A stretch of 61,991 nt of DNA, from assembly GCF_001311825.1 (NCBI RefSeq), contig NZ_BBCB01000009.1:1-61991 (forward strand), given 5' to 3'. Below, piece by piece: positions 45,893 through 57,172 of this stretch (within the stretch, counting starts at the first letter, position 1; each line of letters starts with the position of its first letter). Both the position numbers and the translations under genes were made by a program. This stretch comes from Salidesulfovibrio brasiliensis JCM 12178. GTDB taxonomy: Bacteria > Desulfobacterota > Desulfovibrionia > Desulfovibrionales > Desulfovibrionaceae. The notes under the pieces are model-generated. The model saw only the letters and a program-made list of their open reading frames with translations. It was not told where the DNA came from and made no database searches.

Positions 45893-46792
45893 TCAGGCGG
45901 AAGGGTGGGCGCTTTCTTCTTCCTCGTCACTTGCCAGCGCTTCAAATCCGGTGACGATGTCGAGGAGTTCCTCGGTGATGCTCATTTGTCGCCGTTGGTG
46001 GTAGTGGCCCTTGAGCTCATCGAGGCGGTCGTTGATGTTCTTTTCCGCACCCTGCATGGATGCAAGTCGTGCTGCGTTTTCGCTGGCAAGGGATTCGCAA
46101 AAGGCACGGAAGAGCGAGACAAAGAGGTGCTCACGCACAAGCGAGGAGAAGAGGGTGTCCACGTTTACTGGGTTGAGTGGCAGCGTTCGTCCGGCGGGTA
46201 TGGATTTGGCCGTATCCGCGAGCAGGGCGTTGTCCACTGGCAGAAGCCGCTTGCGGGAGACCGTGCCGGTGGTTCCCGTCTCGTAGCGAGTGTAGAAGAG
46301 GTCCATGGTCGTGACTCCCTGACGCTGCCAGTCGTCAAGCGCAATCAGGATGTCCTGGACCCGTGTGGTGACGTGCTCCACAGAGCCGGGAACGGACAGG
46401 TATTCGACCTGCCCGGCTCCGTCGCTGCGAAGCCTGTTTTCCACCCGTTGCCCCACGGCCAGCACGCGCGGTTCATTTTCGCTGGCAAGCCGTTTCAACG
46501 CTCTTTCCGCCACATCTTCATTCAGCCTGCCACACATGCCCTGATCGCTGCCGAAAACCACGGCTCCGTATTTGCCGTGTGAAGGTCTGGCGCTGGCGCG
46601 GCCAAGGCCGGGGTGCGTTCGAAGCAGGAAGGCCAGTCCGGTCAGGACTGTTTCCCGATAGGTCCGAAGCGACTGAACCGCCTCCTGATACTGGTTGATG
46701 TTCACGGCTGCCAGCGCCTTCATGGTCCTGACCACGGAGTGCAGTTCCTGAATGTTGCCGATACTGCGCTGGAGTTCCTGAAGCGTTTCCAT
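45893..46792 (-). CDS. atpG: N-type ATPase subunit gamma
   Basis: 299 aa. N-terminal coiled helix (METLQELQRSIGNIQELHSVVRTMKALAAVN) and C-terminal helix (ASMQGAEKNINDRLDELKGHYHQRRQMSITEELLDIVTGFEAL) form the rotor shaft. Last gene of the operon. As in other N-ATPases, it ends an operon without a separate delta gene. Confidence 0.88.
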   Translation of the reverse strand: METLQELQRSIGNIQELHSVVRTMKALAAVNINQYQEAVQSLRTYRETVLTGLAFLLRTHPGLGRASARPSHGKYGAVVFGSDQGMCGRLNEDVAERALKRLASENEPRVLAVGQRVENRLRSDGAGQVEYLSVPGSVEHVTTRVQDILIALDDWQRQGVTTMDLFYTRYETGTTGTVSRKRLLPVDNALLADTAKSIPAGRTLPLNPVNVDTLFSSLVREHLFVSLFRAFCESLASENAARLASMQGAEKNINDRLDELKGHYHQRRQMSITEELLDIVTGFEALASDEEEESAHPSA

Positions 46793-46800
46793 GGGCGTTC

Positions 46801-48348
46801 CTAGTCCTTGTCCTCTTCGGGCACGAGCGGGGCGAGCGCTCTGGTGATGGTCTCGCCCAACGTGTTCAGATCATCGTCTTCCAGGGTTTCGTTTTGCAGA
46901 ATCCTGTCGCAGATTTCAGGCAGTTCCGATGTTACCGCCTCACGGACCAGACGCTGTGCTTCGGTTATGTCATCAATCGCCACGCTATCAAGATAGCCAC
47001 GGTTCACGGCTACGAGTACTGCTACCTGTTCGGCGGCGGTGCGGGGCGAGAACTGCGGCTGCTTGAGCACCTCCCGGACCCTGCGCCCTCGCTCCAGACG
47101 ATTTTTCGTCTCGTCATCCAGCTGGGTGCCGAACCGGGAAAAGGATTCCAGTTCCTCAAACTGTGAGTATGAAAGGCGCAGGTCTCCGGCCACGATGCGG
47201 TACGCCTTGAGCTGCGTCTTGCCGCCGACTCTCGATACCGAAGTGCCCACGTCCACGGCGGGCAGGATGCCGCGCTGGAAGAGTTGCGGGGACAGGTATA
47301 TCTGGCCGTCCGTGATGGAGATGAGGTTCGTGGGGATGTAGGCCGAAAGGTTCTGGGCCTCGGTTTCCACGATGGGCAGGGCGGTGAGCGACCCGCCGCC
47401 GTGCTCCTTGCGCAGGTGCGTGGCGCGTTCCAGCAGCCGGGAATGGACGTAGAAGATGTCGCCGGGAAAGGCCTCGCGTCCGGGCGGCCTGCGCTGCAAC
47501 AGCGAGAGCTCGCGGTAGGCGCGGGCGTGGCGTGTCAGGTCGTCGTAGACCACCAGCACGTCCCGGCCCTGCTGCATGAAATGCTCGCCGATGGTGGCTG
47601 CGGCATACGGGGCTGTGTACTGCAGGCCGGGCGGGTCTTCCTCGGTGGTGGAGATGACGAGGGAATAGTCGAGCGCGCCACGTTCACGCAGGGCCGACAC
47701 CGCCTTGGCCACGGCCGAGCCGCGCTTGCCCACCGCACAGTAGATGCAGATCACGTCCTTGTCGTGCTGGTTGACGATGGTGTCGAGCGCAATGGCGGTC
47801 TTGCCGGTCTGGCGGTCGCCGAGGATCAGCTCGCGCTGGCCGCGTCCCACGGGAATGAGCGCGTCGATGACCTTGAGGCCGGTCATGAGCGGAACCGTCA
47901 CCGGTGCGCGGTCCATGATGGCCGGAGCAGGGCGTTCCACTGGCCGCTTTTCGCTCGTGCCGAGCGCGCCCCGTCCGTCCAGCGGACGGCCCATGGGGTC
48001 GATGACCCTGCCGAGCAGCTCGTCGCCCACGGGCGTGTCCAGAATCCTTCCTGTGCGGCGAACGTCGTTCCCTGCGGAAACGCCTTCCGAGTCGTCCAGC
48101 ATGATGACGCCGATTTCGCGCGGGTCGATGTTGAAGGCCATGCCGAGCCGGTTGCCCGGAAATTCAAGCAGTTCCTCGTTTCGCACGCCTTCCATGCCGC
48201 GCACGCGGGCCACGCCGGGACCGATGAACGAGACCGTGCCGAGGCTGCGGGCCTCAAGCTCGGGTTCATGCCCGGTCAGGGTCCGGTCCATGGCGCGGTC
48301 AACCTGATCCAGAACGGTCTTCAATCCGGTGTCTTGGCTGTCGCTCAC
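46801..48348 (-). CDS. atpA: N-type ATPase subunit alpha
   Basis: 515 aa. Walker [15 protein letters not shown] (~170) and the alpha-subunit C-terminal domain. Non-catalytic nucleotide-binding subunit of the F1-like head. Overlaps the end of atpF by 4 bp (ATGA). Confidence 0.93.
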   Translation of the reverse strand: MSDSQDTGLKTVLDQVDRAMDRTLTGHEPELEARSLGTVSFIGPGVARVRGMEGVRNEELLEFPGNRLGMAFNIDPREIGVIMLDDSEGVSAGNDVRRTGRILDTPVGDELLGRVIDPMGRPLDGRGALGTSEKRPVERPAPAIMDRAPVTVPLMTGLKVIDALIPVGRGQRELILGDRQTGKTAIALDTIVNQHDKDVICIYCAVGKRGSAVAKAVSALRERGALDYSLVISTTEEDPPGLQYTAPYAAATIGEHFMQQGRDVLVVYDDLTRHARAYRELSLLQRRPPGREAFPGDIFYVHSRLLERATHLRKEHGGGSLTALPIVETEAQNLSAYIPTNLISITDGQIYLSPQLFQRGILPAVDVGTSVSRVGGKTQLKAYRIVAGDLRLSYSQFEELESFSRFGTQLDDETKNRLERGRRVREVLKQPQFSPRTAAEQVAVLVAVNRGYLDSVAIDDITEAQRLVREAVTSELPEICDRILQNETLEDDDLNTLGETITRALAPLVPEEDKD

Positions 48349-49136
48349 TGTTCCTCCCCGTCTTCGGGCTGCGTTGAATCTCCGGCAGTGGACTGCTCCA
48401 GAAGTTCGCGCACGGCATCGCGGACGTGGTCCAGATAGTCATCCGCGCTCCACGCTACCCTGACGCCTCCGGCACGGGCCTCCATGCCGAGGACCATGTC
48501 CGGGTCCGTGTTGAAGGAAATGTCCGTTCCTTCGGGCAGTAGCTTTTCAAGAGCGTTTCGAATGCGCTCCCTGCGCGATTCATCCGGCTCGAATGCGCTT
48601 CTGACTTCTACGCCCTTGCTTGCGGTTGAGGCGAGCCGGTCCGCGTCTTCACGGCTTAATGCTTCGAGCTTTTGGGCGAAGACATCTGCAAGACGACTCT
48701 CCAGCGATTCGTCAGCCAGATCGCGCAGCACCTTGCGACAGGTCTCGGAGACCTTGCGGCCTGTCAGCAGCCGAAGCTCGCGCAGGAAGGACTCCTGTTC
48801 ACGCTCGATTGCCTCGCGGTGTTTCTTCCGCAATGTCTCGGCTTCGTTTCGGGCTTCCGCCACAAGCGCGTCACGCTGTTTTGCGGCCTCGTCGCGTGCT
48901 TCCTGAAGAATTGCCTGCCGTTCTTCTTCGGCTTGCTCGCGGCGTTTTTGCAGACGATTCTTTTCCCTTTTGGCCTCGTCGCGTTCCTCCTGTGCGGTGC
49001 GAAGACGTTCGGCGATGTTTTCCTCTCGGCGTTTCATGGCCGCCACGATCTTGTCGTAGAGAAAAATCTTCAGCAGGAAGAGCAGGATGAGGAAGTTGAG
49101 GATTTGCGCCCCAACCGTGAACCAGTCAATGAGCAC
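48345..49136 (-). CDS. atpF: N-type ATPase subunit b with delta-like C-terminus
   Basis: 263 aa, longer than an ordinary b subunit (~160). Membrane anchor at 5-27 ([21 protein letters not shown]), a long charged coiled coil (35-130), then a region (~170-250) with [20 protein letters not shown], like the C-terminal part of subunit delta. It therefore probably covers both stator functions, explaining the missing atpH. Confidence 0.88.
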   Translation of the reverse strand: MLIDWFTVGAQILNFLILLFLLKIFLYDKIVAAMKRREENIAERLRTAQEERDEAKREKNRLQKRREQAEEERQAILQEARDEAAKQRDALVAEARNEAETLRKKHREAIEREQESFLRELRLLTGRKVSETCRKVLRDLADESLESRLADVFAQKLEALSREDADRLASTASKGVEVRSAFEPDESRRERIRNALEKLLPEGTDISFNTDPDMVLGMEARAGGVRVAWSADDYLDHVRDAVRELLEQSTAGDSTQPEDGEEQ

Positions 49137-49139
49137 GGG

Positions 49140-49409
49140 CTAGCCTCCGGTGACGTAACCCCAGAAGGGGTTGGCGAAAATGAGGATCATGGAGACCACA
49201 AAGCAGTAAATGGCCGTGGACTCGATCATGGCCAGACCCACGAACAGGGTGCGGGTGATGGTGTTGGCGGCGTCCGGTTGCTGGGCCATGGCGCTGAGTG
49301 CCTGCGCCAGCGCGCGGCCTTCGCCGAGGGCCGGGCCGATGGCGCCGATGCCGATGGTCAGCCCTGCGCTGATGATGGACGCCATGCCGATGAGGCTCAC
49401 GTTATCCAT
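49140..49409 (-). CDS. atpE: N-type ATPase subunit c
   Basis: 89 aa, two membrane helices. The ion-binding carboxylate is Glu63 in MIESTAIY, with Ser64, Thr65 and Tyr68 matching Na+-binding c subunits. Helix 1 carries a second Glu (Glu30, GPALGEGRA) where the Na+ ligand Gln is found in the Na+-type F-ATPases. Ion specificity cannot be settled by reading; some N-ATPase c rings have been shown to be proton-specific. Confidence 0.93.
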   Translation of the reverse strand: MDNVSLIGMASIISAGLTIGIGAIGPALGEGRALAQALSAMAQQPDAANTITRTLFVGLAMIESTAIYCFVVSMILIFANPFWGYVTGG

Positions 49410-50133
49410 TGTCGACTCCTTCTTGGTTATTTCCGGGTTGGTCCTGTTGCCGCCTTGTGGCCGAGCCGATGTAGACCATGGCCAGTATGGCGAAGATGTA
49501 TGCCTGCAACATGCCGGTGAGCAGGCCGAGCAGGTGCATGAGGACAGGAAAGATGAGCGGGGCCACGGCCAGCAGTATCGCGCCGATCTTGGCGCCGCTC
49601 ATGATATTGCCGAACAGGCGGACCGCCAGAGCAAGCGTCCGCGAGAACTCGCCGATGATGTTGAAGGGCAGCATGAAGAACGTGGGCTGGATGTAGTTCT
49701 TCAGGTAGCCGCCAACGCCTCTTTTGGCGATGCCGAAGCCCACCACCGAGACCATGACCAGCAGGGCCAGCGCGGCGGTGGTTGAGAGCGACGCCGTAGG
49801 CGGAACAAACCCCGGGACCACGGCCAGCAGATTGCTCAGGGCGATGAAAAGGAAGATCGTCCCGATGAAGGGCAGATAGGTGTCCGGGTCGTCCTGCGAG
49901 ATGTCCCGGATCTGGTCGCGCGTGTAGCCGATGATGACCTCCAGCAGGTTTTGGAGCCGCGATATGCTTTCGCCCTCGCTCACGGACCGTCCGGCCAGCC
50001 AGCCGATGAGCACCAGTAGGGCCATCACCAGCCACGTGAAGACGATGGTGGCGTTCAGTTCCACCGGGCCGAAACTCCAGAGCACCACTTCGTCCGGCGT
50101 GATGTCCTCGAGCTGCATGATGTCAAGAGCCAT
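49402..50133 (-). CDS. atpB: N-type ATPase subunit a
   Basis: 243 aa, about six membrane segments; the stator Arg is in SRTLALAVRLFGNIMSGAKIG. It forms the ion half-channels facing the c ring. Overlaps both neighbours. Confidence 0.93.
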   Translation of the reverse strand: MALDIMQLEDITPDEVVLWSFGPVELNATIVFTWLVMALLVLIGWLAGRSVSEGESISRLQNLLEVIIGYTRDQIRDISQDDPDTYLPFIGTIFLFIALSNLLAVVPGFVPPTASLSTTAALALLVMVSVVGFGIAKRGVGGYLKNYIQPTFFMLPFNIIGEFSRTLALAVRLFGNIMSGAKIGAILLAVAPLIFPVLMHLLGLLTGMLQAYIFAILAMVYIGSATRRQQDQPGNNQEGVDNG

Positions 50134-50443
50134 GCCCGCCTCCTTCCGGCTGCGGCAGTGAGATTGCGTTGGGGCCGAGCTTTCTGGTCAGCACGAAACG
50201 GACGAGCAGGAAGCCGACCATGACGGCCAGCACCTTCTGCCACTGCCCGCCGGTGACGAACCAGATACCCGCCATGCTTGCCGAGGTGCGGATGATGAAG
50301 CTTGCAAAAACCAGCAGGTGGGCCTTTGCCGGATTCTTGCGTAATTTTTCCAGTGTCCACCACAGGCCGCCGTAGAAAAAGAGGCCCAGACCGCATCCAG
50401 CGACGAGGCAGAGAGCAAGGGCTATGAGCATGGGTTGATTCAT
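50123..50443 (-). CDS. atpR: N-ATPase accessory membrane protein AtpR
   Basis: 106 aa, three hydrophobic segments (MLIALALCLVAGCGLGLFFYGG; LLVFASFIIRTSASMAGIWF; VLAVMVGFLLVRFVLTRKLG). Position just before atpB and the conserved FxxR Arg in helix 2 identify AtpR, a subunit specific to N-ATPase operons of uncertain function, perhaps c-ring assembly. Start ATG 50443. Confidence 0.87.
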   Translation of the reverse strand: MNQPMLIALALCLVAGCGLGLFFYGGLWWTLEKLRKNPAKAHLLVFASFIIRTSASMAGIWFVTGGQWQKVLAVMVGFLLVRFVLTRKLGPNAISLPQPEGGGHGS

Positions 50444-51670
50444 GAGGTCTCCCGTGGGTTGAACCTGCCGTTCAGCAGGGTATGGATGGCTATTGGCCCA
50501 AGCAGGCAGGTTGCGGCGCAGGCGATGACCATTGCGCTGAAGACTTCTTCGGTCACGGCCCAGTCTCCGAGGTGGGTTCCCTGTTCCATGATGACCATGG
50601 TGATTTCGGCCCGGGGCACCATACTCGCGCCCACGAGCAGCCCGGTGCCGGAGTCGCGAAGCGCCCATGCCGGAAGCCCGGCTGTGAGCAGCTTGGCCAA
50701 TATCGCAAAGACCAGCAGCACAAGCCCGAGTTCAAGCGAGGTCAGCAGCACGGCGGGGTCTATCCCGAGGCCTATGACTATGAAGAAAAACGGGCTGAAG
50801 AAGTCATAAATCGGCACAAAAGGCGCTTCATCCCTGACGGCTTCGGGGTCACGGCTGAAAAGAAGGCCAGCGAAGAACGCGCCGATTGCCAGCGAAAAGC
50901 CGAGCATCCCGGCAAAGGCGGCGATGACGAACCCGAAGCCCGTGATGGAGAGCATATAGCCTTCGTCCTGCTCGAAGCGGCGAAGAAATCTGGAGATGGG
51001 CTGTTCGAGGTACTTGCCGAAGAAAAGACAGAACAGAAGGAACGCGCCGAATTTCAGGGTGAACCATCCGGCTGTTGTGCCGACGTTGAGCAGGATGTGT
51101 CCCTGTTCGGCTCCCTGATGCATGGCGGGCAGGATGGTGAACAGCAGGGCCATGAGCACCACGGCGCAGATGTCGTCGATTTCCGCGAGGTCAAGCAGCA
51201 TGTTACCTTGCGGGGTAACGAGGGCTTCGGACTGCTTCCATACCTGTACGGACACGCCCACGCTTGTGGCGGTGAAGGCCACGGCGATGATGAGCGAGGT
51301 GATGGCGCTGAAATCCAGAAGGTAGCGCGAAACCAGAAAGCCAGCGGCCGCACTGCCGAATATGTTCACCAGCGAGATGAGCTGCCGGGGCAAACTGTTC
51401 CATCAGGCCCGAGAGGTTGGACTCCAGCCCCACGCGGAAAAGAAGCGTGACCAGCCCGACGTTGCCGAGAAAGGCGAACAGGGCTTCATGACCGTATGGA
51501 AGGAGCGCCGTGTATTCGTGCAGCAGTCGCAGGCCGAAGCCGAGCAGCAGATACCCCACAAGCGGCGGGACGAGCGTGCGCGACAGGGCGTGGCGCATGA
51601 GCATGGTCAGCACCAGTATGGCCCCGGTGAGAAGGACCATGAGCGACATGCTGTCCATCAGCTCATTCAT
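50440..51670 (-). CDS. CPA2-type cation:proton antiporter inside the ATPase operon (frameshifted as given)
   Basis: 409 aa when corrected, the length of a CPA2 membrane domain without the TrkA-type KTN part. About 12 membrane segments; LFRVGLESNLSGL and LLDLAEIDDICAVVLMAL (Asp pair in the family ion site), LAIGAFFAGLLFS near the middle, and GLLVGASMVPRAEITMVI near the end. It exchanges Na+ or K+ for H+. One base is extra at ~51392 (TTT for TT before GCCCC). It overlaps atpQ and atpR by a few bases, so it is a translated part of the operon and not a stray insertion. Confidence 0.88.
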
Positions 51671-51954
51671 GCTCGCTCTCCCGTTTTATCCAGTACCATG
51701 CGTTGAAACAGCCCACGGCCACCCCGGCCAGCAGCATGGCCAGCGTCCATGAGCGCTCCGAGTCCGTCACGGAATCGAGCCAGAGGCCGAAGCCAACGCC
51801 CAGAAGCGTGGGCACAGCAACGGCCCAGCCGACGATGCCGAACATGCCGAAGCCGAACCACACGCCGCGGTCGCCTTCTTTCCGGGCTTCCATCTTGCGA
51901 TTTTCATCGGCCTCCACCTTCTTGCGGAGCCGGTCATCGTGCGGTTTCTTGTGG

Positions 51955-51962
<8 letters not shown>
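51663..51962 (-). CDS. atpQ: N-ATPase accessory protein AtpQ (AtpI-like)
   Basis: 99 aa. A charged N terminus (1-35) followed by two membrane helices (GMFGIVGWAVAVPTLLGVGF; TLAMLLAGVAVGCFNAWYW), as in AtpI/AtpQ proteins that help form the c ring. The ends overlap atpC and the antiporter gene. Confidence 0.85.
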
Positions 51963-53782
<1,820 letters not shown>

Positions 53783-54165
53783 TGTGTTGCTCCGCGGGGC
53801 GATAACTTGCTGAAAATGTGAAGAAATGGGCTACGTCGCATTGATGTTCCTCCGGTTCCCGCAACAGGACGGGAAGGCATTTTCGGCCCATGATGACACA
53901 GAACGGGCAGTATGGACAATGGCCTGTTATAGTATTCTGCGGAGTATTTGAGATGGTGGAGAAATCATGTTGCCCGTGTTCCGGGCACAGCAATCGCAAA
54001 GTGATTCGAGGTTGGGCCTGTCTGGTAATAGAGGATCTGATGCAGGATGATGCATTCTTCGTCTACACTGAAATAATGGCGCATTTTGATTTGCCGTGAT
54101 ACGGGGGCATTTCGTGGGTTCCGTTGCATGTATGTGCGGTCAGCGGACCTGTTGAGGGGGATATT
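53783..54165. other. Divergent intergenic region between atpD and BMP gene
   Basis: 383 bp. No gene I can support; a 69-codon frame at 53890-54099 lacks a family match. It must hold the promoters of the ATPase operon (leftward) and of the BMP-kinase pair (rightward). A short inverted repeat CCCGTGTTCCGGGCAC is near 53975. Confidence 0.5.
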
Positions 54166-55264
54166 ATGAACAGCATGGTATGTTGCGCGCAGGCTGTACG
54201 GGCGGTCTGCGGGCGGATTTTGTACGCTTTTCTGACCATCTGGCTTGCGGCCGTGATGGCGGGGTGCTCCGATTCGCCCAGTCTCGACGAATCGGAGCCT
54301 GCAGAGTCCAAGAAGGTTTCGGGTTTTGAATTTCGTATCGGCATGTATCTGGACTCCAGCGGGCTTGGTGACCGCGGATTCATGGATATGCAATACAAGG
54401 GGCTGGTTCGAGGTTGCAGAAAGCATGGCGCGGCTTTCGTGATCGAACAGCGTCCTGATGATTACGACCACAACGCAACCGTGCAAGGGCTTAAATCCCT
54501 TGTGGATAAGGGTTGCCGGGCCATATTTTGTACCAGCTATTCCATGGAGTCTGCCATGGTGGATGTAGCCACACGACACCCCGAGGTCATTTTCATCCTC
54601 ATGGATACCAGTTTGGATGAGTACCGGCACAACATGGCCTCTGCCACCTTCAGAACCGGGGAAGCGGCCTATCTTGCCGGGTATCTGGCCGCCAACATGT
54701 CGACAAAAAAAAGTGGTCGGTGCCATCGGTGGAATGCCGGTTCGACCCGTTGAGGAGTTCATTAATGGATTCGAGGCGGGTATTCTTGCCGCAGAGGTGG
54801 AAGCGACGCTGATAACGCGATACATCAACACGTTTTCTCCCGAGGGAAGCCCTTGGAACAGTCCGAACGCCGCTGCCGAAATAGCGGCAGGCATGGTTCG
54901 CGAACATGGTGCGGACGTGTTCTTTCCCGTTGCCGGGGCTTCGGCCATAGGTGTGTACAACTTTGTCATGAAGCAGGGGCGCTACGCCATTGGCGTGGAC
55001 TCCGATCAGGACTATCTCGCGGAAGGACACATTCTCACCAGCGTCATGAAGCATCTCGACGTTGCGGTAGAGTCGCTTATTGGTGAAATCGTCGAAGGGC
55101 GTTTCCGTTCCGGCGACCACCATTACGATCTTGCCAACGGCGGGGTTGGGCTGAGTCCCATGCATTACACAAGGGAACTCATCCCCGAGGCTGTCCTGGA
55201 GCGTTTGGAAGAGTTGAGGCAATTGATAATTGCCGGGGACATTGAGATTCCTGCGGTGCAGTAG
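54166..55264 (+). CDS. BMP/PnrA-family periplasmic lipoprotein (frameshifted as given)
   Basis: 365 aa when corrected. A hydrophobic leader (20-32) ending VMAGCSDS looks like a lipobox with Cys33. The mature part matches the basic membrane protein/Med family (IGMYLDSSGLGDRGFMDMQYKGL; FRTGEAAYLAGYLAANMS; GAIGGMPVRPVEEFINGFEAG; GRYAIGVDSDQDYL), which binds nucleosides or other small ligands. The frame breaks at an A8 run (54705-54712) with one A too many. No ABC permease follows; a histidine kinase gene does, so this may be a ligand sensor. Confidence 0.87.
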
Positions 55265-55297
55265 TCAATCAATCGGCCTGAGGCAGAGGGTGCGACC

Positions 55298-56857
55298 TTG
55301 AAACGAGCAATCACTTCACGGCTTTCCTTCAAGATCAATGCGGTGATCGTTGTCGGGCTTGTGCTGCTCATGGTGGTGCCGAGCATCATTGTCACCAACA
55401 TCTATACGGATCGGCTCATGAGCAAGGTCCGTGATGATGCGGTACAGCGCGTGGAGTTGTTTGCGGACCTCTGTCAGGACCCGTTGGCTCGTCAGGCATA
55501 CGGAATGCTGGTCTACAACGCCAAAAGCCTGCTTCACAACCGCGATGTCCTGAACGTTTCGGTTTTTGATGCCGACGGGATCAATGTTGTGCCTGTTCCG
55601 GAAGGGAAGCAGCGTGCGGGCAGCCATATCATCGTTGTAAGGCGCGATGTCGTAGCCTCGCATATCAATGCCGGGCTGGTCGGCAGCGTTGAGGTGGTCA
55701 TGGACCTCGGTCCGGCCAGAAAGGAAATCTCCCGTCTTTTCGGGCTCATGGTTTTCGGAATCCTTTTTGCGAGTGTGGTGATAATCCTTGCACTTACCCT
55801 GCTGCTGAATCATTTCGTTGGCAAGCCCGTTCATCGTCTTGTGCGTTCGGTGAAAACCATCGCCACGGGTGATCTCGACCACCGCATAGAGAATGCCGGA
55901 GATGATGAACTGGGTGATCTGGCGGAAAGCATCAATATCATGACCGCCAACCTGAGCGCGAACATGCAGGCCCGTCGTGAAGCTGAGGCAGAGCTTGCGG
56001 AGTTGAACCAGCGTCTGGAAAAGAAGGTCAGAGAGCGCACCATGCGGTTGACCGAAAAGGCCTTTGAGCTGAAACAACTCAATACCCGCCTTACCGACCT
56101 CGACAGACTGAAATCTTCACTGCTTTCGCAGGTTTCCCACGAGCTGCGAACCCCGCTGACCTCCATACTCGGGTTTGCAAAACTCATGAATCGGGACATG
56201 GGTCGCATCTGCACGAATCTGGAAGATACCGAGGACTCTATCTGCAAGAAGGCCCGGCGCGTACAGGAAAACCTCGGAATCATCGAAAAGGAAGGGGAGC
56301 GGCTCACCCGCCTCATCAACGACGTGCTCGACCTGAACAAGATCGAGGCGGGCTACATGGAGTGGCGGGATTGTGAGCTGTATCTGCCGGAGGTGGTGGA
56401 GAACGCTGTCAAGGCCGTTGCCGGAGCCTTCTCGGAGAACAGCGACCTGTCTCTGGAGTATGACATACCTTCAGACCTGCCGCCGGTCATGGCTGATCCT
56501 GACAGGTTCGGGCAGGTACTCATGAATCTTCTGAGCAATGCTGCCAAGTTCACTCCTGCCGGATTGGTGCGCGTCAGCGCCCGTGCGGTTGCAGACGGCA
56601 TGGTCGAAGTGAGCGTCTCGGACACGGGCATAGGCATCAGGGAAGAGGAGCAGGCCAAGATTTTCGGCCGGTTCTCTCAGGTGGATCACGGTTCGCAGTC
56701 CATGTCCCTTCCCAAGGGCACCGGTCTCGGGCTGGCCATCTGCAAGGAAATCGTGGAGCATTATGGCGGCGTTATTCGCGTGGAGTCGGAATATGGAAAA
56801 GGAAGCACCTTCACATTCATGATGCCCGTTTCTTCCGGCACTCCTTCTGTCGAATGA
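55298..56857 (+). CDS. Sensor histidine kinase
   Basis: 519 aa from TTG 55298. Two membrane segments (~14-34, ~148-172) around a small periplasmic domain, HAMP (~175-228), coiled coil, HisKA with His281 in SQVSHELRTPL, and HATPase (MNLLSNAAKF, DTGIGI, GTGLGLAI). No receiver domain and no response regulator gene adjacent. It lies 33 bp after the BMP lipoprotein gene; the lipoprotein may present ligand to the periplasmic domain. Confidence 0.9.
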   Translation: MKRAITSRLSFKINAVIVVGLVLLMVVPSIIVTNIYTDRLMSKVRDDAVQRVELFADLCQDPLARQAYGMLVYNAKSLLHNRDVLNVSVFDADGINVVPVPEGKQRAGSHIIVVRRDVVASHINAGLVGSVEVVMDLGPARKEISRLFGLMVFGILFASVVIILALTLLLNHFVGKPVHRLVRSVKTIATGDLDHRIENAGDDELGDLAESINIMTANLSANMQARREAEAELAELNQRLEKKVRERTMRLTEKAFELKQLNTRLTDLDRLKSSLLSQVSHELRTPLTSILGFAKLMNRDMGRICTNLEDTEDSICKKARRVQENLGIIEKEGERLTRLINDVLDLNKIEAGYMEWRDCELYLPEVVENAVKAVAGAFSENSDLSLEYDIPSDLPPVMADPDRFGQVLMNLLSNAAKFTPAGLVRVSARAVADGMVEVSVSDTGIGIREEEQAKIFGRFSQVDHGSQSMSLPKGTGLGLAICKEIVEHYGGVIRVESEYGKGSTFTFMMPVSSGTPSVE

Positions 56858-57113
56858 GGGCCCAGTGACCATGTGAACACAGAAATCACGGGACGGCGCA
56901 GGCCGCCCCGTGAGAGTGGATTCCGAGTGTAGGGCAGGGGGTAGCGGTTGTTGCCCCCAGCCCATGCCACCGTGGTAGCCGCCCATCATGCCACCACCCG
57001 AGGATGGTCGTGAATTGTCGCATCGAATACCACCTGATGGATGTTTGTCTGCGACGGTAGTACGTCACCATGTGCCCGATTTTATAAAACCGTCAGGACC
57101 GTTGCAGTCAGGC
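56858..57113. other. Intergenic region with a Gly/His-rich coding remnant
   Basis: No intact gene. On the minus strand 56989-56930 reads MMGGYHGGMGWGQ preceded by PSSGGG, like the Gly/His/Met-rich tail of small periplasmic metal-binding proteins; it may be a remnant or chance. Confidence 0.35.
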
Positions 57114-57147
57114 AAAAAAAGAGGGACCCCGGCCGATCCGGGGTCCC
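57114..57147 (-). terminator. Terminator of the dctPQM-serine dehydratase operon
   Basis: 10-bp perfect stem GGGACCCCGG / CCGGGGTCCC (57123-57132, 57138-57147); on the minus strand it is followed by CTCTTTTTTT. Confidence 0.9.
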
Positions 57148-57172
57148 ATTCACAGGTGGAGATCGTTTCCGA

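Noticed and set aside
53890..54099. 69-codon open frame between atpD and the BMP gene
   Set aside because: No family match and it occupies the region where two divergent promoters must lie.
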